A stretch of DNA of 64,000 bases from Stephania yunnanensis (taxonomy: Eukaryota > Streptophyta > Magnoliopsida > Ranunculales > Menispermaceae). How positions within the stretch are numbered: position 1 is the first letter of the stretch; each line of letters starts with the position of its first letter. Under the pieces are notes generated by a model. The model was not told the DNA's origin. It was given only the letters and a program-made list of their open reading frames with translations, and searched no databases. The stretch lies in the NCBI GenBank assembly GCA_039657365.1, contig CM077588.1, positions 41,768,501 to 41,832,500 of the forward strand, written 5' to 3'. Position numbers and translations under genes: made by a program. Of the stretch, positions 44,020-54,551 are shown one piece after another.

Positions 44020-45188
44020 TCATGTTCCGTGATAACAACTATATTTTTTCTTTCTTTTGTTACTAAAAAAATACCAGCAGTGTGACTGCTAGCGTGGCTG
44101 ACTCGACTGACCTTGGCCATCAAGGCGGCTGATGATTTCGCCGTGCCAGAGTCATGCAACCATGGTTGCTCATGTTGGATGGGTGGCTGTCACGTTGGTG
44201 TTGTTGAGAGTTGTTTTGGTAAAAAAGACAAATAAGGAACCACACAATTTTTCTCGAGTCCCGTGACGTAATGATAGGGTAAAACAAGGTATAAGTAGTG
44301 TGGGCTCACTATTCACGTTAGACCCAATAATTTTCTTTTAATTAAATAGCAAAGCCCAACATTTGTTTGTAAAGGGTTTTGATTATGGATATCACAAAGT
44401 TTGTTAAATCAAATTATGATTGATGTTTGTGCGAATCAAAGTCTTGAAAACCAGTTTTAATTAAGGTATTTGCAAAATTAAAATTGATTTTGGTCCACAA
44501 CTACCAGATGCGTTTAAAGAAACTAGTATAAAAATCAATTTTCTTGATTTTTATATCACATTTTTTTTAAAAAAAAGAAATAAATAGTACATAATATAAC
44601 CATAACTTTTTTTTAAATATGGCTAATGAATATGAGTGGCAAGGTTTTTGCTGGCGACTATCATTATAAGGCGCGCCAATTTTCAAGCGCACTCTATTAG
44701 TTAAGCATATTTTTGATAAAATATATAACAAAATCCATAGTAATATATATATATAGGTGAGCCATAAGAAATGAGGTTAGATGCTACTAAGCTCCCTCAA
44801 GGTTCCTTAAAAATTCATGGTGGAGTTCATTTAGAGGAAATTTTTCTCAATAATTTTTTTTTTCAAGAAATTTTTTATGAAGTAATTGATAATATAACAC
44901 CAAATTTATAAAGGAATTTGAAAAGAGCATTGCCATATTTTCATATCCACAAAAAAGAATTGCAATTGATGTGTATTTCTATTATTGTGGGAAATAAAAT
45001 TTGCGCTAATTACTTTAAGTAATAATAATTATTTATGTGATTATAAGGGGTGATTGTAAGCATAGCGAGCTTTTGATCTTATACCCATTAATTATTATTT
45101 GTTATTTAAATTGAATTCAATATCAAATAAAGTGATTGATTATAAATTGAATAATCAATCTAATTATTATGTTTTGTTTTTAGAATCT
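44020..45188. other. AT-rich spacer and probable leader of Copia-C
   Basis: No frame is supported. The last few hundred bases before 45189 probably belong to the leader of the Copia-C element, but I could not find its 5' LTR boundary or a primer-binding site. Confidence 0.4.
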
Positions 45189-45796
45189 ATGGCTTCAACT
45201 ACTAAAAATATAGTTGTTGAACTAAACAATGACGAAAAACTCAATGAGAAAAATTATGACATTTGGTATAAAAAATGCAATGCATCCTTGAAGAGCAAGA
45301 TGTCTCAGAGACTCTTGATCAAGTGACCATGAAGCCTGAGGTCGGTGAAATTGCTAAACACAAGAAGGATCGGTAAGCATTTCGAATGTGGAATTGCAAG
45401 AATTGTATTGCTCACATAACATTATTGAGCTATCAATAAAATGATCTAAAAAAGTGAGTCTGAGCAGTATGATATGGCTCGAGAAATGTGGATTGCCTTG
45501 AAGAATAAATTTGGGTTAATATCTGCACCAGAGTTACACGAACTAATTATCATGTCGGGTAATCTCAAAATATCTCGTCATGCAGAATTGGATAGAAAGC
45601 GTTGGTAGCAGCAAAAACTTTCAATCAGGCAATAATTGAGCTATCAAGTTCCCAAAACTCTTCTTCCAAACCTATGGGTTATTGATAGGCAAGAAAAACT
45701 GCTAAAAATGGCAAACACATGGGTGATCAGTAATTTGAAAATGAAAAATGTCAATCGCAAGTGAGGTGGCAAAAAAAGGACAAGAAAGAGATGACA
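45189..45796 (+). pseudogene. Copia-C gag, N-terminal part
   Basis: It begins MASTTKNIVVELNNDEKLNE at 45189 with the capsid signature KLNEKNYDIWYKK. After frameshifts it continues with EMWIALKNKFGLISAPELHEL near 45490-45545, as in Copia gag. Stops at several points (for example TAA near 45374) make it non-functional. It ends at the Gypsy-A insertion, a few residues before the zinc knuckle. Confidence 0.82.
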
Positions 45797-46705
45797 TGTA
45801 ACAGCTCGAATTTAATTCGTCGTTATTAATGACGTGGTTCTAGACGTGGTTGACAACTTAGACGCTCGTGGGACCCGCAACTAGGCTAATGCGTGCATGG
45901 AGCTAGACAAATAGTTATTTTGCGTGCTGATTTGTCTAATTTGTGATGTTTATGTTGAAATAGATTAAATGACATCGTAATGTGTGTATTTATATTACGT
46001 TTGACGTGCGAGACTGCGTGTTAAGTATTCGCTTCGATATGTGTGTCGACGCGGGTACCGGGTAGGCTAAAAGACTAAATATTAGGTCGGGGGAAATAAT
46101 ACACACATAAAATGAATAAAATGAGTTAAATAATAATATGTAATGCATATTTGGTGGTTAGGGTCATGGTAGTACATGTACATCGCGTTTCGAGACGCAA
46201 ATTTGGGCGTCAGAAAACCCGAAAGACGACTTTTTGGTTAAGAACAAGAGCAAGTGTGCTATTGGTGCCACATTAGGAATCATTAGAGGTTGGAAATGGA
46301 GAAAATAGTGCTGATTGGATTGCATTGGGATGCATAAGTGAGGAGAGATGCATTTAAGTCTATAAAAAGTCAATTTGATTTTATTTCCACCACCTTTTCT
46401 TTCTCCTTATCAACAAATCTAAAAATCGAAGAGCAAAAACAAGGGTTTTGGAGCTTCAAACTTAGTGATTTGAGGAGCTTGGAGTGTTTGCTTCATCAAA
46501 GCAAGGTGAGATTCACTAACATCTCAACTTTCTTCAACTTTTGGAACCATTTTTTAGGTGTTTAAGTGAATCAAATATGGATTGTTAAGTGGTTTTTTGG
46601 TGGGTTTTAAGTGCTATGAAGTTAAGAAATTTATGTTGTTGTAGTAGTTGTTGTAGGTGATGATGTTTAAAAAATAAAATTTTCAACCAAACTGCAGTCG
46701 AGAAT

Positions 46706-46895
46706 CTCATTAGCGCGCTAATGAGGTCATCTAGCGCGCTAGATGACGATTAGCGTGCTAGGTGAAAAATATAATGCTAGATGACCTCATTAGCGTGCTA
46801 GGTGAAAAATATAGTGCGCTAATGTTCTTCCTCTCGAAGAACGTTTAGCTGCTTAGAAATCTAACGCATTAATCCTTATACCTAGCGCGCTAGAT
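46706..46895. repeat. Array of TAGCGCGCTA palindromes in the Gypsy-A 5' LTR
   Basis: A perfect 20-bp palindrome (46706-46725, CTCATTAGCGCGCTAATGAG) directly abuts a perfect 22-bp palindrome (46726-46747) with the same core. More copies of AGCGCGCT, AGCGTGCT or AGTGCGCT follow, the last near 46885. A segment with GCTAGGTGAAAAATATA is duplicated in the array. The 3' LTR keeps a shorter array (53978-54100). Confidence 0.9.
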
Positions 46896-47264
46896 ATTGC
46901 AGATTTCAGAATATTTTTGCTAAGTAACATAAAATACATACAGTTGACTAAAAATCAATTATAAATGGAAATAGGTCATTTCATGCAGTAATTTAGATAT
47001 CGGGGATTCGACGGAGCCAAATTGGGGTTATTTATCGGGACACGGACTGTGGGTTGAAGTGTGTAGTATCCCAACTGAAATTTTTTTAGCATTACTTATT
47101 TCGGCTTTTGAATTCATATTCTGTCTTTCAATACTCTATTCTTGGTTTTAGTTTAAATGGACGAACGTTGAGGTTCTCCCTCCGTACCATTCTTTTGTGG
47201 CCATAGCACTTGTTTTAAGGATCTTGGTGAATAGTTCGACCCAAGAGTCACGTCGGGGCACGTG

Positions 47265-47297
47265 TAGGTGCGTCGTAGGTTCTACGCTGACCACCTA
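47265..47297 (+). promoter_or_regulatory. Conserved two-stem hairpin, Gypsy-A 5' LTR
   Basis: The outer stem TAGGTG pairs with CACCTA. The inner stem CGTAG pairs with CTACG over the loop GTT. The same structure occurs at 54481-54513, 56192-56223 and 61881-61912. Confidence 0.6.
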
Positions 47298-48057
47298 GCG
47301 GATCCAGATACCGGCCTTGCTTGAGTGGGACTCGCTGGTAATATTCTGTGGATAATCAAAAGTATGGTACTAGTCGGACCCTAGGCACTAGGAATACACT
47401 TTGAGCTTGCACTATTACTTATCCATGCGATGATCACAGTTGACTGTATTTATTTCCGCATGTTTATTTAATAGTTTTATTTGAATTCCAATATTAACTT
47501 TCAGTTTTGCTTACTTAATCTCCTTGGGAATACTCACTCTGGACTTGTCATCTGCTTTTTGAAATGTCTTAAGTGCAGATCCTAGCACGAGTCGTGACAA
47601 GGGAAAGGTACCGGAATACATGTGATTAAGAGATATTGAGCCAGACTTGTATGTTTCTATTATATATTTTTTTTTGTTATTTTTGGGATTTGGGATTGTG
47701 CGACACTTCCAGACCATATATTTTGATATTTTGAGACATTGAGGTGTATTTTTAGTTTATATTGACATATGGGTTTTCCACACTAGGTATCAGAGTTAAA
47801 TGCATGACTTTGATGTTTTAATACTTGATTTGTCATGATAAAAGATTTTCGATGTGTTTTATTAAGGATTAAAACGATACTAAAATAGATGACTCGATTT
47901 CATTAACAATTTCAATAGTAAATTGTTGTTCATTAAGATTAATAATGATTAATTACTGGTTAAGATTGCATGTGGCGCACAACTGGCATTGGTAGGCCAG
48001 GTTGTGTGCCCGCATTAGCCCCCGTGGCGGTTCATTTGGAAAATGGGCCGATACATT

Positions 48058-48070
48058 TTGGTATCAGATA
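48058..48070 (+). other. Gypsy-A primer-binding site
   Basis: TTGGTATCAGATA lies just inside the 5' LTR and matches the initiator-Met tRNA primer site in its first ten bases. Confidence 0.8.
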
Positions 48071-48299
48071 AAGGTTGGTGAACCTCGAGGAAATGAAAGT
48101 TAATTCTGATACGATTACATTTCTGGTATAATTTCAGGATAAATCTAATGAATAAACTTTAGATGTGGAAACCCAAAGGAATTGCCTAGAGTTTTAGTTG
48201 GGAAGTGAGGTGAGATGGGTAGAAATTAGGGATATACGTGTTATATTTTTGGTTGTATATTACATACGATACACGTATATACACTGAGGCTGATTAGAG

Positions 48300-49600
48300 A
48301 CACATTCTTTGATGTAGATACTGATAGACGGACGACCCTTAGATACTACTCAGCTTGAGGTCGGGGATACCAGTGATCCGACTAGGTCGACTTTGACGTC
48401 GGAGTCATTGGTGCGAACTATGGATGATGGATTCGCGTTACCGATAGACATGATGAGAGCTCGATATGCTCAAGAGACTACTACAGCACCTACTACCATT
48501 TTGGCTGCATCGATGACTACTACTCAAGTAGTTGTAGCTCCTACACAGCCGAGACTTAGGTGATGGAAATAGTATTAGAGACACTGGCTAAGAGAGCTGC
48601 GCCATTAGTAGTACCAACGGATACTACAGTGGTCATCACACTTACGACTACTGAGCAGCCAACAGTGGCATCTACTTCAGGGAACTTGATGACAGTTGAG
48701 GCTAAGAAGATGAAGGACTTTATTAGGTTCTCGCCCGAATACTTTTTTGGAGGCGGGGACCTAGAGATAGCCGGGAGGTGGTTGTTATCTCATGAGCAGA
48801 TTCATGAGTTGCTTCGAGTTGAGGAGATTGATCGGCCAAGAATATCGAGTTTTTGCTTGAGAGTTGATGCAGCGGTATGGGGGACTACCTATATCGCGAC
48901 TCATCCAGTTGTAATTATTTAGGCAAAGTTTCAAATGCTTTTTATGGATGAGTATATACATATGGAGGTCAGAGTCCAATATAGGGATGAGTTTTTGTCA
49001 TTGGTTCAGCGTGGCATGTCTGTCACTATGTATATGGAGAGGTACTGATATCTATTGTCGTACTCCATGGACATAGCAGGTATCGACCAGTTACATATAT
49101 ATTATTTTATCTGAGGTTTGGATGAGAGGATTGTGAGTACGGTTATATCTAGTGGAACGCGTACACTGGCAGAGATTTACGGTAGGTCTCTCGCACACGA
49201 GACATATTTGGTTTAGAGGGCCAATCAATTAGTGGTTCAGGCTACGTTGTAGGGTCAGCAGAGACATTAGAGTCAGTCAGCTATGAGTTCTCGGTTTAAT
49301 CAGGATCGACAAAGGCAGGGCCAGAGACCTCGTCGAGGTGATTAATAGTTTGATTATGGTCGCAGAGGCGACAGAGATCGTCGTGATAACCGAGATGGAT
49401 GTGATGATCGCCAGGTGGCATATTCTACAATTTCTGCACCTATTGATCAACCTAGATAGCAGTATAGGCAAGATAGAGGTCAGAAAGGCCAAAGTCGAGG
49501 TCAGAGTCAAACATAGAGTCAGGTGAGTTCTGGCAGATCAGAGACTCGTGCGTGTTACCAATGTGGTCGGGTTGGGCATATTGTGGTAGATTGTGCCAGA
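48300..49600 (+). pseudogene. Gypsy-A gag with zinc knuckle
   Basis: The Thr/Ala/Pro-rich N-terminus (open frame 48560-48922) leads into the capsid start KMKDFIRFSPEYFFGGGDLE and AGRWLLSHEQIHELL. A stop (TAG at 48920) and frameshifts follow, then a Gln/Arg-rich region. The nucleocapsid knuckle CYQCGRVGHIVVDC lies at 49553-49594 with all CCHC ligands present. Gag would form the particle and bind the RNA. Confidence 0.87.
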
Positions 49601-49679
49601 CCAGCACCAATCCCACCACAAACGGAGCAGGCTAGAGATAAAGCTCAGACTGCAGCTTTCGGGGTTGCGCAGCCGGACA

Positions 49680-50000
49680 GGAGGCGACCAAACAGCTTGT
49701 TGAGGGTACGTTATTGGTTTATGGTATTTCCATGCATGTTATGATGGATTCTGGTAGCACACTGTCTTTTAGTTATGAACGTGTGGTAGGAGAGTTAGGG
49801 TTACCTGCACAGACCTTAGATACACATCTTGTTCTCAGTACTGCAGCTGGGGATAAGATTTACCCTAACCGGATATGCCAAAATTTTATTTTGGAAACTA
49901 AGGGACATCATTTATCGGCTAATTTGAAAGTGTTAGAGTACCTGGAGTTCGTCGCGATGTTTGGTATGGATTGGTTATCATCTTATCGCGCATAGATCGA
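49680..50000 (+). pseudogene. Gypsy-A aspartic protease
   Basis: Frame 49714-49995 contains MHVMMDSGSTLSFSYERVV, where the catalytic Asp (49747) is kept although DTGST has become DSGST. LVLSTAAGDKIYPNRICQNF and FGMDWLSSYRA, the end of the domain before RT, come next. Open over 93 residues, then a TAG. Confidence 0.87.
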
Positions 50001-50016
50001 TTATTTCAGTAAGACT

Positions 50017-50945
50017 GTGATGTTTGACATCGAGGGGGTTCCGAAGTTTACATTTGTCGGAGTTGCGACTGCGTTACCTATCACTCGAGATAGATTAGCT
50101 ACGTCGCAAGAGATGGAGGCGTACGCAGCTATCGTGGAGCCAGAGCTTAAGACAGTGATTAAGGTTGAGAATGTACCTATTGACTGTGAGTTTTTAGACA
50201 TGTTTCCTGATGGTTTGCGAGGACTAACACCACCGAGAGTTGTTGATTTTATCATTGAGCTGATTTTGGGAACTCAACCAATCTACAGCAGGCTATATAG
50301 GATGTCAGCATGGAAGCACGAGGAGTTAAGGACCCAGTTAGAGGACTTATTGTAGAATGGTTTCATTCACCCTAGCATGTCACCTTGGGGAGCTCCAGTT
50401 CTTTTGTGAAGAACAAAGATGGTTCGATGCGGATGTGTGTGGATTATCGAAAGCTGAATCAGGTGACAATTCGGAATCGTTACCCACTTCTAAGGATTGA
50501 TGATTTATTCGATCAATTGGCTGGGGCCAAGTTCTTCTAGAAAATTGACTTATGATTAGGATATCATCAATTGAGGATTCGAGAGGAGGATGTGGAGAAG
50601 ACCGCTTTTAGTACGCGTTACGAGCTATTTGAGTTTAGAGTTATGCATTTTAGATTGACTAACGCATCGACGATATTCATGGACTTGATGCATATGGTTT
50701 TGAGGTCATTTCTAGATCGATACGTCATTATGTTCATCGATGAAATCTTGATATATAGCAAGACTTGTGAGAAGCACGAGAGGCATCTCAGGGATGTTTT
50801 GACGACACTGAGAGAGCATGAATTTTATGCCAAGTTCAGCAAGAGCGCATTGTGGCTGAATAAGGTGAATTATTTTGGGCATGTCATTAGTGATCAGGGC
50901 ATATCCATTGATGGTGACAAGATTCGGGCGATTATTGACTAGAGA
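50017..50945 (+). pseudogene. Gypsy-A reverse transcriptase
   Basis: The linker and start (ATSQEMEAYAAIV, then IYSRLYRMSAWKHEELRTQL) are followed by RMCVDYRKLNQVTIRNRYP, RIDDLFDQLAGAKFF, a TAG and a TGA in the KIDL-GYHQ block, and TAFSTRYELFEFRVMHF. The catalytic box is FIDEILIYS (about 50732-50758), where the second Asp is replaced by Glu. The domain ends with NYFGHVISDQGISIDGDKI. The stops are compatible with single C-to-T or G-to-A changes. Confidence 0.92.
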
Positions 50946-51545
50946 ACACCCAAGTCTGTATCTAACATTCAGAGTTTCCTAGGTTTGGCAAGATATTACA
51001 GGCGCTTTGTGCAGGATTTCTCAATCATTAAAATGCAGATGACGAGGTTGACCAAGAAGGATGTTATATTTGATTGATCACGTGAATGTAAGGATGCTTT
51101 TTGGGAGTTGAAGAGGAAGTTGACTTCGGCGCCAGTTTTGGCCTTACCTGTAGCAGGTAGAGGTTTCTCAGTTTATACAAATGCATCAAGCACTGGGTTG
51201 GGTTACGTGTTTATACAGGACGGACACCCGGTGACCAATTTATCTTAACGGTTGAGACATCATGAGGAAAACTATCCAATGCACAATTTGGAGCTTGCGG
51301 TAGTCGTGTTTGCACTGAAGGACTGGAGACACTATTTGTACCGTGAGAGGTTCGTGTTATTCACAGACCACCAGATTTTGAGGTACTTGTTCACTCAGAG
51401 GGAGTTGAACATGCGACAGCGGAAATGGCTCGAGTTATTGAAGGACTATGACTTCGCAATTGAGTATCATCTTGGTAAGGCGAATGTCGTAGCTGATGCG
51501 TTGAGAGAACCGACATCGGGAGCTAGACGATACTGCGGCATATGA
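50946..51545 (+). pseudogene. Gypsy-A RNase H
   Basis: RSFLGLARYYRRF-type sequence near 50970-51010 links RT to RNase H. The RNase H core begins YTNASSTGLGYVFIQD, with Asn where the first catalytic Asp usually stands. Frame 51252-51545 then has NYPMHNLELAVVVFALKDWR, YLYRERFVLFTDHQILRYLF and FAIEYHLGKANVVADAL. The loss of the first acidic residue and a TAA at 51246 make it inactive. Confidence 0.9.
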
Positions 51546-52983
51546 TACATGAGCACGGGTTGGTTGAGGCAACGTCAATGTTGTGTGTGACAGAGGCTAT
51601 TGCTAAGTTACAGATTTTCTCTCAGATGCGAATTCCCATTTTGTCTATTGAGCAGGTTACTGAGTTGCAGAGAGCTGACGATTGGTATTTACGGATCAGT
51701 GGCTTGGCTCAGGATCCGGGATGCACTGAGTGGTCTGAGGGTTCAAATGGGTGTTTGAGACACAAAGGTCGTTTGTGGATACCGCCGGTATATGAGCTCA
51801 GTGACAACATTCTCGAGGATGCACACCGGTCGCGATATACAGTTCATCTTGGTCGGACTAAGATGTATCATGATCTGCAGAGATTGTTTTGGTGGTCAGG
51901 GATGAAGGCTGGCGTGGGTAGATACATCCAGAGTTGTCGTTTTTGCCAGCAGGTGAAGGCTGAGAACAAGATACTAGCTGGGTTGCTACAGTCACTGCCC
52001 ATTCCACAGTGGAAGTGGGAACACGTGACCATGGACTTTGTTAGTTGCCTACGCAGACTACGAGGAGACACGACGCAGTCTGGGTAGTTATTGACAGGTT
52101 GACGAAGTCGACACATTTCATACCGATCGCCATGAGATATTCAATTACACAACTGAGTGTTATCTTCGAGAGAGAGATTGTCAGATTGCACAGTGTGCCG
52201 GTCTCCATTGTTTCTGATAGAGATCCGAGATTTACTTCAAGGCTTTGAGAGAGTATGCAGAAGCAGTTTGGCACTCGATTACAGTTTAGCACTGCGTACC
52301 ATCCTCAGACTAACGGACAGTAAGAACATTTGATTCAGATTCTTGAGGATATGCTCAGGGAGTGCATATTACAGTTTGGTGGATCGTAAGAGGATTATTT
52401 GGCTTTTTGTGAGTTTGCTTACAACAATAGCTATTAGGCGAGTATTGGGATACCACCGTTTGAGGCACTTTATGGAAGGCCCTACACGTCACCATACTGA
52501 GAAGGTGAGACAAATTAGGAAGAGGCTTCAGGCGGCGCAAGATATGCATAAAACATATGCGGGCAAGTACTTTGAGGGTCTGAGCTACGAGGTTGAGGAC
52601 TTAGTGTGTTTGAAGGTTTTGCCTTGGAAATGTCATCAGAGGTTTGGCATTAAGGGGAAGTTGACACAAACGTTCATTGGACCGTTCAGAGTTAAGGAAC
52701 GCATCGGCAGAGTGGCATACCTTCTGGAATTTCCACCGCAGTTAGTAGGGGTATATCCAGTGTTTCACATTTCCATGTTGAGGCTGGCTAGGTCGGGACC
52801 GAAGCCTATGGTTGATGTGCGTCAGATTGAGGTGCGACCTGACGTGTCATATGAGGAGTAGACTGTGGAGATCATGGATAGGAAGACTCTGATTTTGAGG
52901 AATAAGGAGATCCCGGAGGTTTTGGTACGATAGCGGCATCATGGGACTAAGGGACTCACCATGGAGTTTGAGTCTACTATGTG
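51546..52983 (+). pseudogene. Gypsy-A integrase with chromodomain-like tail
   Basis: The zinc-binding N-terminus is in frame 51542-52087 (EDAHRSRYTVHLGRTKMYHD, then CRFCQQVKAE). WEHVTMDFVSCL opens the core with the first Asp. Frame 52045-52248 continues with AVWVVIDRLTKSTHFIP and VSIVSDRDPRFTSRL (second Asp). YHPQTNGQ is followed by a TAA near the catalytic Glu. The C-terminal part (52343-52861) holds IGPFRVKERIGRVAYLLEFP and YPVFHISMLRLARSG. The last segment, VEIMDRKTLILRNKEIPEVL, resembles the chromodomain tail of Del-type elements. Several stops, each a one-base change. Confidence 0.9.
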
Positions 52984-53067
52984 ACTATGGTATCCACACT
53001 TATTTGTTGGTAAGTGTGTAAGTTTGATTTAAATTTCGGGACAAAATTTCACCTAGTTGTGAAGAAC

Positions 53068-54551
53068 TGTAATGGCCCGAATTTAATTCGTCATTATTAA
53101 TGACGTGGTTGCAGACGTGGTTGATAGCTCAGACGCTCGTGGGACCCGCAATTAGGCTAGTGCGTGCTTGGAGCTAAGTAAATTGTTATTTTGCGTGTTG
53201 ATTTGTCTAATTTGCGATGTTTACGTTGAAGTAGATTAAACGAAATCCTAATGTGTGTATTTATATTACGTTTGATGTGTGAGACTGCATGTTAAGTGTT
53301 CGCCTCGATATGTGTGTCGAAGCGGGTATCGGGTAGGCTAAAAGACTAAATATTAGGTCGGGAGAAATAATACACACATGAAAAGAATAAAATGAGTTAA
53401 ATAATAATATTAATGCATATTTGGTGGTTAGGGTCATGGTAGTACGCGTATGTCGTGTTTTGAGATGCGAAATCGAGAGTCGGAACACCCGAAAGACGAC
53501 TTTTTGGGTTAAAAACAAGGGCAAGTGTGCCATTGGTGCCACATTAGAAGTCATTAGAGGTTGGAAAATGGCGCAAATAGTGCTCATTAGATTGCACTGG
53601 GATGCACAAGTGAGGAGAGATGCTTGTAAGTCTATAAAAAGTCAATTTGACTTTATTTCCACCACCTTTTCTCTCTCCTTATCAACAAACCTGAAAATTG
53701 AAGAGCAAAAACAAGGGTTTTGGAGCTTCAAACTTAGTGACTTGAGGAGGTTGGAGTGGTTGCTTCATCAAAGCAAGGTGAGATTCACTAACATCTCAAC
53801 TTTCTTCATATTTTGGACCTCTTTCGAGGTGTTTAAGTGAATCCAATATGGATTGTTAAGTGGTTGTTTCGGTGGGTTTTAAGTGCTACAAAGTAAAATA
53901 ATTCATGTTGTTGTTGTTGGTGGTGGTGATGTTTAGAAAACAAAATTTTCATCCAAACTGCTGTCCAAAACCTCATTTGCGCGCTAGATGATGATTAGCG
54001 CGCTAGGTGAAAAATATAGTGCGCTAATGTTCTTCCTGTCGAAGAACGTTTAGCTGCCTAGAAATTTAGCGCGCTAATCATAATACCTAGCGCGCTAAAT
54101 ATTGCAAATTTCAGAATATTTTTCTAAGTAACATAAAATACATCCAATTGACTAAAAATCAATTATAAATAGAAATAGGTCATTTCGGGCAGTAATTTGG
54201 ATATCGGGGATTCGGCAAAGCAGAATCGGGCTTATTTATCGGGACACAAAGTGTGGGTTGAGGTGTGTAGTATCCCAAATGAAATTCCTTGAGCATTACT
54301 TGTTTTAGCTTTTGAATTCATATTATGTCTCTCAATAATATATTCTTAGTTTTGGTTTAAATGGACGGACGTTGAGGTTGTCCCTCCGTACCATTCCTGT
54401 GTGTATGTCCACTAGGCCATAGCACGTGTTTTAAGGATCTCGGTGAATAGTTTGACCTGAGAGTCGCATCAGGGCACGTGTAGGTGCGTTGTAGGTTTTA
54501 CGCCGACCACCTAGTGGATCCAGATACTAGCCTTGCTATAGTGGGACTCGC
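53068..54551 (+). repeat. Gypsy-A 3' LTR, left part
   Basis: It begins TGTAATGGCC and is colinear with the 5' LTR as far as GGGACTCGC, where Gypsy-B enters. It includes a reduced palindrome array (53978-54100) and the conserved hairpin at 54481-54513, whose inner stem is held by two G-T wobble pairs. Confidence 0.92.

Larger units (their letters stand above)
45797..48055 (+). repeat. Gypsy-A 5' LTR
   Basis: 2259 bp from TGTAACAGC to CCGATACA. It contains an array of AGCGCGCT palindromes (46706-46895) and a hairpin at 47265-47297 shared with the other Gypsy LTRs. TATAAAAAGTC at about 46361 is a TATA-box candidate and is conserved in the 3' LTR near 53633. Confidence 0.92.

Noticed and set aside
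46706..46747. Recombinase or attachment site suggested by the perfect palindromes
   Set aside because: The site is internal to an LTR and repeated with variants. There is no recombinase gene or integrated unit bounded by it.
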